64,000 bases of DNA from Aminobacter anthyllidis (GTDB lineage: Bacteria; Pseudomonadota; Alphaproteobacteria; Rhizobiales; Rhizobiaceae): positions 248,001 through 312,000 of the forward strand of contig NZ_JAFLWW010000003.1 of assembly GCF_018555685.1 (NCBI RefSeq). The letters run 5' to 3'. The notes under the pieces are model-generated. The model was not told the origin of the DNA. It searched no databases and saw only the letters and a list, made by a program, of their open reading frames with translations. Each line of letters begins with the position of its first letter. Position 1 is the stretch's first letter. The position numbers and the translations under genes are program-made. Positions 45,351-53,693 of the stretch are shown here, in pieces.

Positions 45351-48300
45351 ATGCACATCCTCACCACCACATCCGCCTCGCTCGACGACCTGATCGAGCC
45401 GGTCGACCTCGGGCAGAAGCCTGCGGATGTGGTGGCGCTGTCCTTCACCGACAGCGACCTCGCCGGCCTCGCCAATGCCTGGAAGGCCGATGCTGCCAAC
45501 CTGCCCTCGATGCGGCTCGCCAACCTGCGCGACCTCCGGCACCCGATGTCGGTCGATCTTTGGATCGACAGGGTCGCCGCCCACGCCAGGGTCATCCTCG
45601 TCCGCATCCTCGGCGGCCACGATTGGTGGCGCTATGGCTGCGATCGGCTCGCGTCGCTGGCTCGCGAAAAAGGCATCGCGCTGGCGCTGTTGCCGGGCGA
45701 AAGCCACGATGAGGATTTGCGGCTGATCGAAGCCTCGACGCTGCCGCGCGCCGAACTCGATGCGCTGCTCGGCTATTTCCGCGAGGGCGGCCCCGAGAAT
45801 ATGAAGGCGCTGGTGGCGCGGCTGGCCGGACTGGCGGGGGCCAAAAGCACAACCGTCGCGCCTGTTACTGTGCCGAAGGCGGGATTCTATGACCCGGCAC
45901 GGGGCGTGATGACAGCCCCCTTCTCCCCGTTCACGGGGAGAAGGTCCCGGCAGGGGGATGAGGGGCAGGAGCCCACTCTTGATCCCCTCGCGCAGCCTCT
46001 CGAACGCCCCTTCGGGGCACCTTCTCCCCGTGAACGGGGAGAAGGAAGTGTCATCCCCATCCTCTTCTACCGGTCGATGCTGCTCGCTGCCGATGTCGCC
46101 CCCATCGACGCGCTGGTCGAGGCACTGCGCGCACAAGGCCTCCACCCTGCCCCGATCTTCGTCTCAAGCCTGAAAGACAAGGACTCCCTCGCCTTCGTCG
46201 AGACGGCGCTGGCACAACTAGACCCCGCTGCTATCGTAACGGCGACCGCCTTTGCCGCCGGCGCCGAACCGGGCACCGAAACCTTGTTCGACCGCGCCGG
46301 CGTGCCGGTGTTCCAGGTCATCGTCGCCACCACCCGCCGCGAAGCATGGGAAGGCAGCCCGCGTGGCCTGGCGCCCGCCGACCTTGCCATGCATGTGGTG
46401 ATGCCTGAGCTCGACGGTCGCATCCTCGCCGGCGCCATTTCCTTCAAGGCGGAGAGCGACGTCGACCCGGCCCTCGGCTTCCGAGCCTTCGCCAACCGGC
46501 CCGAGCCCGACCGCGTCGAGCAGGTCGCCCGCCGCATCGCCGCCCATCTCAGGCTGCGCGAGACGCCGCCCGAAAAGCGCAAGCTGGTGATCCTGCTCCC
46601 CGACTACCCCAGTGCCCCCGGCCGCACCGGTTATGCCGTCGGCCTCGACGTGCCATCAAGCGTGCTCGCCATGCTTCACGACCTGAAGGACGCTGGCTAC
46701 GAGGTTGAATCGATTCCCGAATCGCCACGTGAATTGCTCGAGCTGATCGAGACAGGCGGGCATGGGCTGGCGCTTGAGGACTACGTGGCGATGGCTGCGG
46801 ACTTGCCGGGGGAAGCCAGGGATGCGGTCGAGGCTGCCTGGGGTGGACCTGCGGAAGAAGCTGAATTCAGTAGTCGGCGCTCGACGTTGCCCCCCTCTGT
46901 CCTGCCGGACATCTCCCCCACAAGGGGGGAGATCATGCCTTCATTGCTGACTTCGCCTTTCGCCGACGTTGCAGGAAGTGCGACGTCGCCGAAGCTGCCA
47001 ATCTCCCCCCTTGTGGGGGAGATGTCCGGCAGGACAGAGGGGGGCAACGTCGAGCACGAGTCTTCATCTCCTGCAGGCACCTTCCCTTTCCGCGCCGCAA
47101 CCTTCGGCAACATCACCGTCGCCCTTGCCCCCGATCGCGGCCGCTCGGCCGATCGCCGCGCCGACTATCACGACCCGACGCTGCCGCCGCGCCACACGCT
47201 GCTTGCGTTCGGGCTTTGGCTGCAGAAATCCCTCGGCATCCACGCCATCGTCCATGTCGGCGCCCATGGCACGCTCGAATGGCTGCCCGGCAAGGCGGTG
47301 GCACTGAGTTCGACCTGCTTCCCGGAGATCGTCACCGGCTCGCTGCCGGTGGTCTATCCCTTCATCGTCTCCAATCCAGGCGAGGCCGCCCAGGCCAAGC
47401 GTCGCATCGCAGCGATCACGCTTGGCCACCTGCCGCCGCCGCTCGCTGCTGCCGGCCTGGACGAGCACCAGCAGAAGCTCGAGCGCCTGGTTGACGAATA
47501 TGCCCAGGCCGACGGCCTCGACCGCCGCCGCCGCGACCGCCTGGCCAAGCTGATCGTCGAGACGGCTGCCCAGACCGGCCTGGCGAGCGAAGCCGGCGTT
47601 GCCAACACCGACGCCCCCGATGAAGCGCTGCGCCGCATCGACGCCTGGCTCTGCGACCTCAAGGATTTCGCCATCAAGGACGGCCTGCATGTCTATGGCC
47701 GCATCGAAGCCGATGAGCCTGACGCAGCCCGCCGCGCCAGCGCCATCAGCGAGCGGAAAAACCTGATCGCCGCGCTCGACGGCCGTCACGTCAAGGCCGG
47801 CCCTTCGGGCGCGCCGGCGCGTGGCCGCACCGATGTCCTGCCTACCGGGCGCAACCTGTTCACCTCAGATCCGCGCACCATGCCGACGCCGACGGCCTTC
47901 GACCTAGGCAAGGCAGCCAGCGACGAGATCATGCGCAGCTACCTGCAAGGCCACGGCGAATGGCCGCGCGCGCTGGTCATCGACCTTTGGGGAAGTGCTT
48001 CGCTGCGCACCGGCGGCGAGGAGATCGCCCAAGGGCTTGCGCTGATGGGCTGCCGGCCGCAATGGGACGCCGCCACCGGCCGCGTCACCGGCATCGAGGT
48101 GCTGCCGCCGGCGGCGCTCGGCCGCCCGCGTGTCGATGTCACCTGGCGCATATCGGGCCTGTTTCGCGACATGTTCCCGACCCAGATCGCGCTGATCGAC
48201 GCCGCCGCACGCGCCGTCGCCACCCGCGACGAGGACGATTCGGAGAACCCGCTCGCCGCCAGCACCCGCGCCTCGGGCAAGGTCGAGCCGCGCATCTTCG

Positions 48301-49007
48301 GCTCGTCGCCGGGTACCTATGGCGCGGGCCTTGAAGACCTTCTTTCCAGCGGCGACTGGCAGGCGCGCGAGGAACTCGGCCGCGCTTATCTTGACGCCGC
48401 CTCGCACGCCTATGGCGGCAGCGATGGCGAAGGAATTTCCGCGCCCGGCGCCTTTGCCGATCGCATCGCCGACGCCGACCTTCTGGTCCACACCGGCGAC
48501 GATCCCGGCCGCGACATCCTCGAGGGCTCCGCCGACGTCGCCTTCATCGGCGGCTTCACCGCAGCACTCGCGGCACTGGGCAGGAATGCCGACGTCATCG
48601 TGCTCGACACGTCGGACCCGCATAAGCCACGTCCACGCTCGGTCACCGAAGCCGTCGGCCGCGTCGTCCGGGCGCGCGCCACCAACGCCCGCTTCATCGC
48701 CGGCCAGATGCGCCATGGTCCGCGCGGCGCCTCGGAATTCGCCGAAACCGTCGACCGGCTGATCGGCTTCGCCGAGACCACCAACGCCATTCCGGGTGCG
48801 CTCATCGAGGCCGTGCACGATGCCTATGTCGGCAATGACGACGTGCGCGCCTTCATGCTGCGCGAAAACCCGGCGGCAGCGAAATTCATCGCCGAACGCT
48901 TCGCGACCGCCCGCCGGCGCGGCCTCTGGCATCCCTTGCGCAACTCCATCGACGACGACCTCGCCGCCCTCATCGCCGAGGCACAGGCGCGCGAGGTTGC
49001 GGCATGA
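45351..49007 (+). CDS. cobN: cobaltochelatase subunit CobN, with two inserted palindromic elements
   Basis: A 1218-residue large chelatase subunit that binds hydrogenobyrinic acid a,c-diamide and inserts cobalt with CobS/CobT(chelatase). Conserved parts: PIFVSSLKDKDSL, HVGAHGTLEWLPGKAVALS (His/Glu metal-site region), YPFIVSNPGEAAQAKRR and FGSSPGTYGAGLEDL. Residues about 190-232 and 510-568 are not CobN-like; each is the translation of a palindromic repeat (45919-46045 and 46879-47055). Both fall in what are variable loops in the Pseudomonas protein as I remember it. The frame stays open through both. The stop overlaps cobG (ATGA). Confidence 0.94.
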   Translation: MHILTTTSASLDDLIEPVDLGQKPADVVALSFTDSDLAGLANAWKADAANLPSMRLANLRDLRHPMSVDLWIDRVAAHARVILVRILGGHDWWRYGCDRLASLAREKGIALALLPGESHDEDLRLIEASTLPRAELDALLGYFREGGPENMKALVARLAGLAGAKSTTVAPVTVPKAGFYDPARGVMTAPFSPFTGRRSRQGDEGQEPTLDPLAQPLERPFGAPSPRERGEGSVIPILFYRSMLLAADVAPIDALVEALRAQGLHPAPIFVSSLKDKDSLAFVETALAQLDPAAIVTATAFAAGAEPGTETLFDRAGVPVFQVIVATTRREAWEGSPRGLAPADLAMHVVMPELDGRILAGAISFKAESDVDPALGFRAFANRPEPDRVEQVARRIAAHLRLRETPPEKRKLVILLPDYPSAPGRTGYAVGLDVPSSVLAMLHDLKDAGYEVESIPESPRELLELIETGGHGLALEDYVAMAADLPGEARDAVEAAWGGPAEEAEFSSRRSTLPPSVLPDISPTRGEIMPSLLTSPFADVAGSATSPKLPISPLVGEMSGRTEGGNVEHESSSPAGTFPFRAATFGNITVALAPDRGRSADRRADYHDPTLPPRHTLLAFGLWLQKSLGIHAIVHVGAHGTLEWLPGKAVALSSTCFPEIVTGSLPVVYPFIVSNPGEAAQAKRRIAAITLGHLPPPLAAAGLDEHQQKLERLVDEYAQADGLDRRRRDRLAKLIVETAAQTGLASEAGVANTDAPDEALRRIDAWLCDLKDFAIKDGLHVYGRIEADEPDAARRASAISERKNLIAALDGRHVKAGPSGAPARGRTDVLPTGRNLFTSDPRTMPTPTAFDLGKAASDEIMRSYLQGHGEWPRALVIDLWGSASLRTGGEEIAQGLALMGCRPQWDAATGRVTGIEVLPPAALGRPRVDVTWRISGLFRDMFPTQIALIDAAARAVATRDEDDSENPLAASTRASGKVEPRIFGSSPGTYGAGLEDLLSSGDWQAREELGRAYLDAASHAYGGSDGEGISAPGAFADRIADADLLVHTGDDPGRDILEGSADVAFIGGFTAALAALGRNADVIVLDTSDPHKPRPRSVTEAVGRVVRARATNARFIAGQMRHGPRGASEFAETVDRLIGFAETTNAIPGALIEAVHDAYVGNDDVRAFMLRENPAAAKFIAERFATARRRGLWHPLRNSIDDDLAALIAEAQAREVAA
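45919..46045. repeat. palindromic element A inside cobN
   Basis: The 27-bp arm at 45919-45945 (CCTTCTCCCCG, a TTCA turn, CGGGGAGAAGGT) recurs inverted at 46019-46045. Each arm is itself a palindrome. Between them are the tract CCGGCAGGGGGATGAGGGGC and another small palindrome (GCCCCTTCGGGGC). The element is translated in frame as part of CobN (for example FSPFTGRR and APSPRERGEG). A related unit occurs at 53450-53687. Confidence 0.9.
46879..47055. repeat. palindromic element B inside cobN (55-bp inverted arms)
   Basis: The arms 46879-46933 and 47001-47055 are perfect inverted complements over 55 bp, enclosing 67 bp. The arm includes CCCCCTCTGTCCTGCCGG and CATCTCCCCC. It is translated without a stop; the left arm gives PPSVLPDISPTRGEI, the right ISPLVGEMSGRTEGG. 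The central 67 bp are homologous, in opposite orientation, to the centre of element C in cobG. Confidence 0.95.
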
Positions 49008-50554
49008 CCGGCTTCTCCCGCCGCGGCGCCTGCCCGGCACTGTCGGCACCGATGCAGACGGGCGACGGCATGCTCGTGCGGCTCAACCCGGTTGCTGGAG
49101 AAATCACGCCCAAAACCTTGATCGGACTCTGCGAATCCGCAGCTGGACATGGCAACGGCATCGTCGAGGTCACCGCGCGCGGCAGCATCCAGATCAGGGG
49201 CCTGACAGCGGAAAGCGCTTGCTTGCTGGCCGGGGAAGTCGACGCGCTCGGTATCGCAGTGCGAACTGGCGTACCCGTCGACACGAGCCCGCTCGCCGGC
49301 ATCGACCCGACTGAGATTGCCGACCCTGCACCGCTCGCCGCAGCCATCCGCGCCGGCATCGAAGTTGCCGGCCTCGCATCGCGGCTTGGGCCGAAGGTCT
49401 CGGTCGTCGTCGATGGTCGCGGGCGGATCGGGCTGGGTTCGATCATGGGCGATATCAGGCTGGTGGCGTTCAGTGTCTCGCGCTGGCGTTTGTCGGTTGG
49501 TGGCGACGAGTCGGCGGCAAGGTTTGTCGGCGAGTTCGAGACGGATGAGGCGTGTGCAGCGACGCTGGGCATTGTTCACGCTGTCGCCGCGCTGGGTCGC
49601 GGCGGCCGAGGTCGCGATCTTGATCTGGAGGCAGTGTCCGCCGCTATCGAAGGGTCAGAGAGGTCGCGATCCTTCGCACCCCCCTCTGTCCTGCCGGACA
49701 TCTCCCCCCCAAGGGGGGAGATTGGCAGCTTGGCCATCTCCGCTTGTCTCGCGACATTAGCGATGGGCGAAGGCACCGATGAAGTCGTGATCTCCCCCCT
49801 TGCGGGGGAGATGTCCGGCAGGACAGAGGGGGGTGCGAAGGATCGCGATTTGCCCGCAGCGTCTTTCACTGCCCCTGCCCAAGCACCTGACTCATATTCT
49901 GAACCAACCGCGCCAACCGATTCATCGCCCATCGGAATCCTCCCCCTCACAGGCTCCCGAATCGCTCTCGGCATAGCCCTTCCCTTCGGCAGCATCGACG
50001 CCTCAACGCTCATCCAGTTCTGCCACGACGCAGCAACCGCCGGTGCCACCGGCATTCGCCCGGCTCCCGGCCGAACCCTTCTCGTCATGGGGCTCGACCC
50101 CGCCTCCGCCGACACCCTGGCCGCCAACGCCAAGTCCCTCGGTCTCGTCACCTCGCCTGCCGATCCTCGCATCCGCATCGCGGCCTGCCCCGGCGCGCCG
50201 GCTTGCGCTTCGGGCATGATCGCCGCGCGGGACGTCGCCACCGACATTGCGACAGGCCTCGGCGAAAGCCTCGACCCGACGCTGACGCTCCACGTCTCCG
50301 GCTGCGCCAAGGGCTGCGCCCATCCCGGCCCGGCGACGCTGACCATCGTCGGTGACGAAAAAGGCGCGGCATTTGTCGTCGGCGGAACGGCGACGGGCCT
50401 TCCGGCCGCCTACACCGCAGGATATGAAGCCGCGCGCGGCATGGGCCGCCTCACGAAATTGCTCGCCCAGGAGCGCAAGCCGGACGAGAATGCCGCCGCT
50501 TGCCTCGCAAGGTTGGGCGCAAAGCGTCTCGCGCAAGCTCTGGCACAGGAATGA
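49004..50554 (+). CDS. cobG: precorrin-3B synthase, with an inserted palindromic element
   Basis: A 516-residue nitrite/sulfite-reductase-like enzyme with siroheme-type [4Fe-4S] ligands in AACPGAPACASGM and HVSGCAKGCAHPG. It hydroxylates precorrin-3A with O2 and forms the lactone that permits ring contraction, marking the oxygen-dependent route. N-terminal half-domain: MQTGDGMLVRLNP and ARGSIQIRGL. Residues about 221-282 are the translation of element C (49664-49848); without them the length is about 454, near the 459 of the Pseudomonas enzyme as I recall it. Confidence 0.93.
   Translation: MTGFSRRGACPALSAPMQTGDGMLVRLNPVAGEITPKTLIGLCESAAGHGNGIVEVTARGSIQIRGLTAESACLLAGEVDALGIAVRTGVPVDTSPLAGIDPTEIADPAPLAAAIRAGIEVAGLASRLGPKVSVVVDGRGRIGLGSIMGDIRLVAFSVSRWRLSVGGDESAARFVGEFETDEACAATLGIVHAVAALGRGGRGRDLDLEAVSAAIEGSERSRSFAPPSVLPDISPPRGEIGSLAISACLATLAMGEGTDEVVISPLAGEMSGRTEGGAKDRDLPAASFTAPAQAPDSYSEPTAPTDSSPIGILPLTGSRIALGIALPFGSIDASTLIQFCHDAATAGATGIRPAPGRTLLVMGLDPASADTLAANAKSLGLVTSPADPRIRIAACPGAPACASGMIAARDVATDIATGLGESLDPTLTLHVSGCAKGCAHPGPATLTIVGDEKGAAFVVGGTATGLPAAYTAGYEAARGMGRLTKLLAQERKPDENAAACLARLGAKRLAQALAQE
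49664..49848. repeat. palindromic element C inside cobG (59-bp inverted arms)
   Basis: The arms 49664-49722 and 49790-49848 are inverted complements with one mismatch, enclosing 67 bp. Arms share the CCCCCTCTGTCCTGCCGG and CATCTCCCCC core with element B, but the outermost bases differ (CGCGATCCTTCGCA). Translated in frame: PPSVLPDISPPRGEI on the left and ISPLAGEMSGRTEGG on the right, the same peptides as B. The centre runs opposite to that of B. Confidence 0.95.
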
Positions 50555-50556
50555 AC

Positions 50557-51189
50557 ATGGCCGCCTACGACTACATCCATGATGGCACGGCCATCTACGA
50601 GCGCTCCTTCGCCATCATCCGCTCGGAGGCCGACCTCACGCGCTTCTCCGAGGCCGAAGCCGACGTCGCCGTGCGCATGATCCATGCCTGCGGCCTCGTC
50701 GAAGCGGCCGAACACTTCGTCTTCTCCGAAGGATTCGTCTCTGCCGCGCGCGGTGCGCTGCAGGCCGGCGCGCCGATCTTCTGTGACGCCGAGATGGTCG
50801 CGCGCGGCGTCACCCGCGCCCGCCTGCCAGCCGACAACGAAGTGATCTGTACGTTGCGCGACCCGCGCACGTCGGAAATCGCCAAGAAAATCGGCAACAC
50901 CCGCTCGGCGGCCGCGATCGACCTGTGGGTGGATAGGTTGGCCGGCTCGGTCGTCGCCATCGGCAATGCGCCGACCGCCCTGTTTTACCTGCTCGAAAAG
51001 CTGCGCGACGGCGCGCCCAAGCCTGCGGCCATCATCGGCATGCCGGTCGGCTTCGTCGGCGCTGCCGAATCCAAGGACGCGCTGGCCGAGAATTCCTATG
51101 GCGTGCCCTATGCCATCGTGCGCGGCCGCCTCGGCGGCAGCGCCATGACGGCGGCCGCCCTCAATTCGCTGGCGAGGCCGGGCGTATGA
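50557..51189 (+). CDS. cobH: precorrin-8X methylmutase
   Basis: A 210-residue enzyme that moves the C-11 methyl group to C-12, giving hydrogenobyrinic acid. The catalytic His is in MIHACGLVEAAE (about residue 40); IGNAPTALFYLLE and GMPVGFVGA are family marks. Two ATGs, 50551 and 50557, are in the overlap with cobG; the second has AGGA six bases upstream and gives 210 residues, the family length. The stop overlaps cobI. Confidence 0.94.
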   Translation: MAAYDYIHDGTAIYERSFAIIRSEADLTRFSEAEADVAVRMIHACGLVEAAEHFVFSEGFVSAARGALQAGAPIFCDAEMVARGVTRARLPADNEVICTLRDPRTSEIAKKIGNTRSAAAIDLWVDRLAGSVVAIGNAPTALFYLLEKLRDGAPKPAAIIGMPVGFVGAAESKDALAENSYGVPYAIVRGRLGGSAMTAAALNSLARPGV

Positions 51190-51938
51190 GCACTGCTGCA
51201 GCACAGGGCCGCCTCATCGGCGTCGGCACTGGCCCGGGCGACCCCGAGCTGCTGACCGTCAAGGCGGTGCGCGCGCTGGCCGAGGCCGACGTGATCGCGC
51301 ATTTCTCCAAGCGTGGCGCCAACGGCAACGCCCGCACCATCACAGACGCGCATTTCCGCGACGGCGTGATCGAGCTGCCGCTCGTCTATCCGGTCACGAT
51401 AGAGATCGACAAGGATCACGACGACTACCGTTCGGCCATCACAGGCTTCTACGAAGAGTCGGCGCAAGCGGTGGCCGCCCATCTCGACCAGGGCCGCACC
51501 GTCGCCATCCTGTCTGAAGGCGACCCGCTGTTCTACGGCTCCTACATGCACCTGCATGTGCGCCTGTCGCATCTCTACCCGACCGAGGTCATCCCCGGCG
51601 TCACAGCCATGTCCGGCTGCTGGTCGCAGACGGGCGTACCGATCGTCCAGGGCGACGACGTGCTGTCGGTGCTGCCCGGCACCATGAGCGAGTTCGAGCT
51701 CACGCGCCGCCTCGCCGACACCGACGCCGCCGTCATCATGAAGGTCGGGCGCAACCTGCCGAAAATCCGCAAGGCGCTTGAAGTGACCGGCAAGCTCGGC
51801 CGCGCCATCTATGTCGAGCGCGGCACCATGCCGACGACACAGCATATGCGGCTCGTCGACAAGGCAGACGACAAGGCGCCCTATTTCGCCATCGTGCTGG
51901 TGCCCGGCTGGGCCGGCAAGCCGGGAGCCGACAAGTGA
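51186..51938 (+). CDS. cobI: precorrin-2 C20-methyltransferase
   Basis: A 250-residue SAM-dependent tetrapyrrole methyltransferase. N-terminal GVGTGPGDPELLTVKAVRAL, ILSEGDPLFYGSYMHL and VIPGVTAMSGCWS are the family motifs, the first two given in part. It makes precorrin-3A. Coupled by 4-bp overlaps to cobH and cobJ. Confidence 0.94.
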   Translation: MSTAAAQGRLIGVGTGPGDPELLTVKAVRALAEADVIAHFSKRGANGNARTITDAHFRDGVIELPLVYPVTIEIDKDHDDYRSAITGFYEESAQAVAAHLDQGRTVAILSEGDPLFYGSYMHLHVRLSHLYPTEVIPGVTAMSGCWSQTGVPIVQGDDVLSVLPGTMSEFELTRRLADTDAAVIMKVGRNLPKIRKALEVTGKLGRAIYVERGTMPTTQHMRLVDKADDKAPYFAIVLVPGWAGKPGADK

Positions 51939-52699
51939 GCGGCCGCCTCGTCGTCATCGGCCTTGGCCCCGGCAATCCGGACCAGATCACGCCGGAAGCA
52001 AGCCGTGCAGTCGCCGAGGCGAGCCACTTCTACGGCTACAAGCCCTATCTCGACCGGCTGGAACTGCGCCCCGACCAGACCCGCGTCGCCTCCGACAACC
52101 GCGAGGAAATCTCGCGCTCCAACGCGGCACTCGAAATGGCGGCAAGCGGCCACAATGTTGCCGTCGTCTCCGGCGGCGATCCCGGCGTCTTCGCCATGGC
52201 CGCAGCCGTCTGCGAGGCCATCGAGGCCGGCCCCAGGGAATGGCGCGACATCGATCTCGCGGTCGTGCCCGGCGTCACTGCCATGCTGGCCGTCGCCGCC
52301 CGCACCGGCGCCCCGCTTGGCCACGACTTCTGCGCCATCAACCTGTCGGACAATCTCAAGCCCTGGGATCTGGTCGAGCGCCGTCTCGTCGCCGTCGCCC
52401 AGGCAGGCTTCGTCATCTCGCTCTACAATCCGATCAGCAAGGCCCGCCCCTGGCAACTCGGTAGCGCGCTTGAGACGCTGCGCGCCCATTTGCCCGCATC
52501 GACGCCCGTCATCTTCGGCCGCGCCGCCGGCCGGCCCGATGAGCGCATCGAGATATTCACGCTCGCCGAGGCCGACGCGCAAAAGGCGGACATGGCCACC
52601 TGTGTCGTCATCGGCTCGCCGGAAACGCGCCTGATCGAGCGCGACGGCAAGCGCCCGCTGGTCTACACGCCGCGCTTTTCAGCCGGAGCGGCGAAATGA
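51935..52699 (+). CDS. cobJ: precorrin-3B C17-methyltransferase
   Basis: A 254-residue methyltransferase that methylates C-17 and contracts the ring to precorrin-4. Motifs: GLGPGNPDQITPEA, YGYKPYLDRL, SGGDPGVFAMA and SLYNPISKARPWQL. It starts with GTG 51935 inside the cobI stop. Its last 37 bp overlap the 3' end of the convergent cobK. Confidence 0.94.
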   Translation: MSGRLVVIGLGPGNPDQITPEASRAVAEASHFYGYKPYLDRLELRPDQTRVASDNREEISRSNAALEMAASGHNVAVVSGGDPGVFAMAAAVCEAIEAGPREWRDIDLAVVPGVTAMLAVAARTGAPLGHDFCAINLSDNLKPWDLVERRLVAVAQAGFVISLYNPISKARPWQLGSALETLRAHLPASTPVIFGRAAGRPDERIEIFTLAEADAQKADMATCVVIGSPETRLIERDGKRPLVYTPRFSAGAAK

Positions 52700-53427
52700 T
52701 CGACCATCTCGGCAAGGGCAGCGACGCTTGGAGCCGACGGCACGTCGGGAAGCTGCGGCCGGCGCAACAGGATCACCTCGATGCCGAGCTCCCGCGCCGC
52801 CGCGATCTTGCCGTAGGTCGCCTGCCCGCCGCTGTTCTTGGCGACGATGACTTCGATTCTCTCCGCCTCGAGCAGCGCCCGCTCGTCCGCTTCGGCGAAC
52901 GGGCCGCGCGCCAGAATGTAGGTGGCGTCCGGCACGCCGAGCGGCGGGGCGATCGGGTCGACGCTGCGGATGACGTAGGCATGCTGGAGTGCTGCCTCGA
53001 ACGCCGCCACCTCCTGCCGGCCGAGTGCCAGGAACACACGGCGCGGCTTGTCGCCCAGCGCGGCGACGGCCTCTTCGCTATCGTCAACCAGCGTCCAGCA
53101 ATCGCCTTCGACCGGCTCCCAGCCGGGTCGGCGCAAGGCGAAGATCGCCACGCCGGCAATCCGCGCCGCCTCCGCGGCATTGGCCGAGATGCGTGCGGCG
53201 TAAGGATGCGTGGCGTCGATCAGAAGATCGCTCTTGTGCTCGACCAGCCAGTCGGCCAGCCCCTGCGCGCCGCCAAAGCCGCCTGTCCGCACCGGCACAG
53301 GCTGCTCGACCGGGTTTTCGGTCCGGCCGGCCAGCGACAGCGTGATATCGAGATCGCCGCGCGTGGCCAGCCTAGCCGCAAGTTGGCGCGCTTCGGTGGT
53401 GCCGCCCAGGATCAAAACCGTCTTCAT
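52663..53427 (-). CDS. cobK: precorrin-6A reductase
   Basis: A 254-residue NADPH-dependent reductase acting on the corrin ring (precorrin-6A to -6B). Motifs: VLILGGTTEARQLA at the N terminus, LLIDATHPYAARISANA and ILARGPF. ATG 53427 begins the family sequence; a longer frame to 53502 runs into repeat element D. Transcribed opposite to the other cob genes around it; it overlaps cobJ tail to tail by 37 bp. It needs its own promoter, which must lie in the repeat-filled spacer 53428-53693. Confidence 0.92.
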   Translation of the reverse strand: MKTVLILGGTTEARQLAARLATRGDLDITLSLAGRTENPVEQPVPVRTGGFGGAQGLADWLVEHKSDLLIDATHPYAARISANAAEAARIAGVAIFALRRPGWEPVEGDCWTLVDDSEEAVAALGDKPRRVFLALGRQEVAAFEAALQHAYVIRSVDPIAPPLGVPDATYILARGPFAEADERALLEAERIEVIVAKNSGGQATYGKIAAARELGIEVILLRRPQLPDVPSAPSVAALAEMVDHFAAPAEKRGV

Positions 53428-53449
53428 GATCATCCGCGTTCGAAGGAAA

Positions 53450-53687
53450 CTGCCCCTCACCCTTACCCTCTCCCCGTAAGAACGGGGAGAGGGGTTCGTC
53501 AACGTAGCCGCTTGTCCTTGTCTCTAGTCGGAAACGCCGTCGTGAATTTCGCGCCTATCGCCGGGAGTTCCCTGACGCTTGTCGGGAGGTTCCTTTCTCC
53601 TGTGTGGAAGAAGGAAGCACCGGCGACGACGCTTCTCCCTTCTCCCCGCCTGCGGGGAGAAGGTGCCGGCAGGCGGATGAGGGGCAG
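53450..53687. repeat. palindromic repeat element D between cobK and cobL
   Basis: The ends CTGCCCCTCA (53450-53459) and TGAGGGGCAG (53678-53687) are exact inverted complements. Inside are two hairpins, CTCTCCCCGT/ACGGGGAGAG (left) and CTTCTCCCCG/CGGGGAGAAG (right), the right one followed by GTGCCGGCAGGCGGATGAGGGGC as in element A of cobN. It fills the only spacer available for the divergent cobK and cobL promoters. Confidence 0.8.
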
Positions 53688-53693
53688 CGCGAG

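Noticed and set aside
45919-49848. CRISPR array or insertion sequence in cobN/cobG
   Set aside because: Repeats are inverted pairs, not regularly spaced direct repeats, and no transposase gene is present.
53604-53693. Extended N terminus of CobL (and of CobK from 53502)
   Set aside because: Both extensions are translation of repeat element D; the conserved proteins begin at 53694 and 53427.
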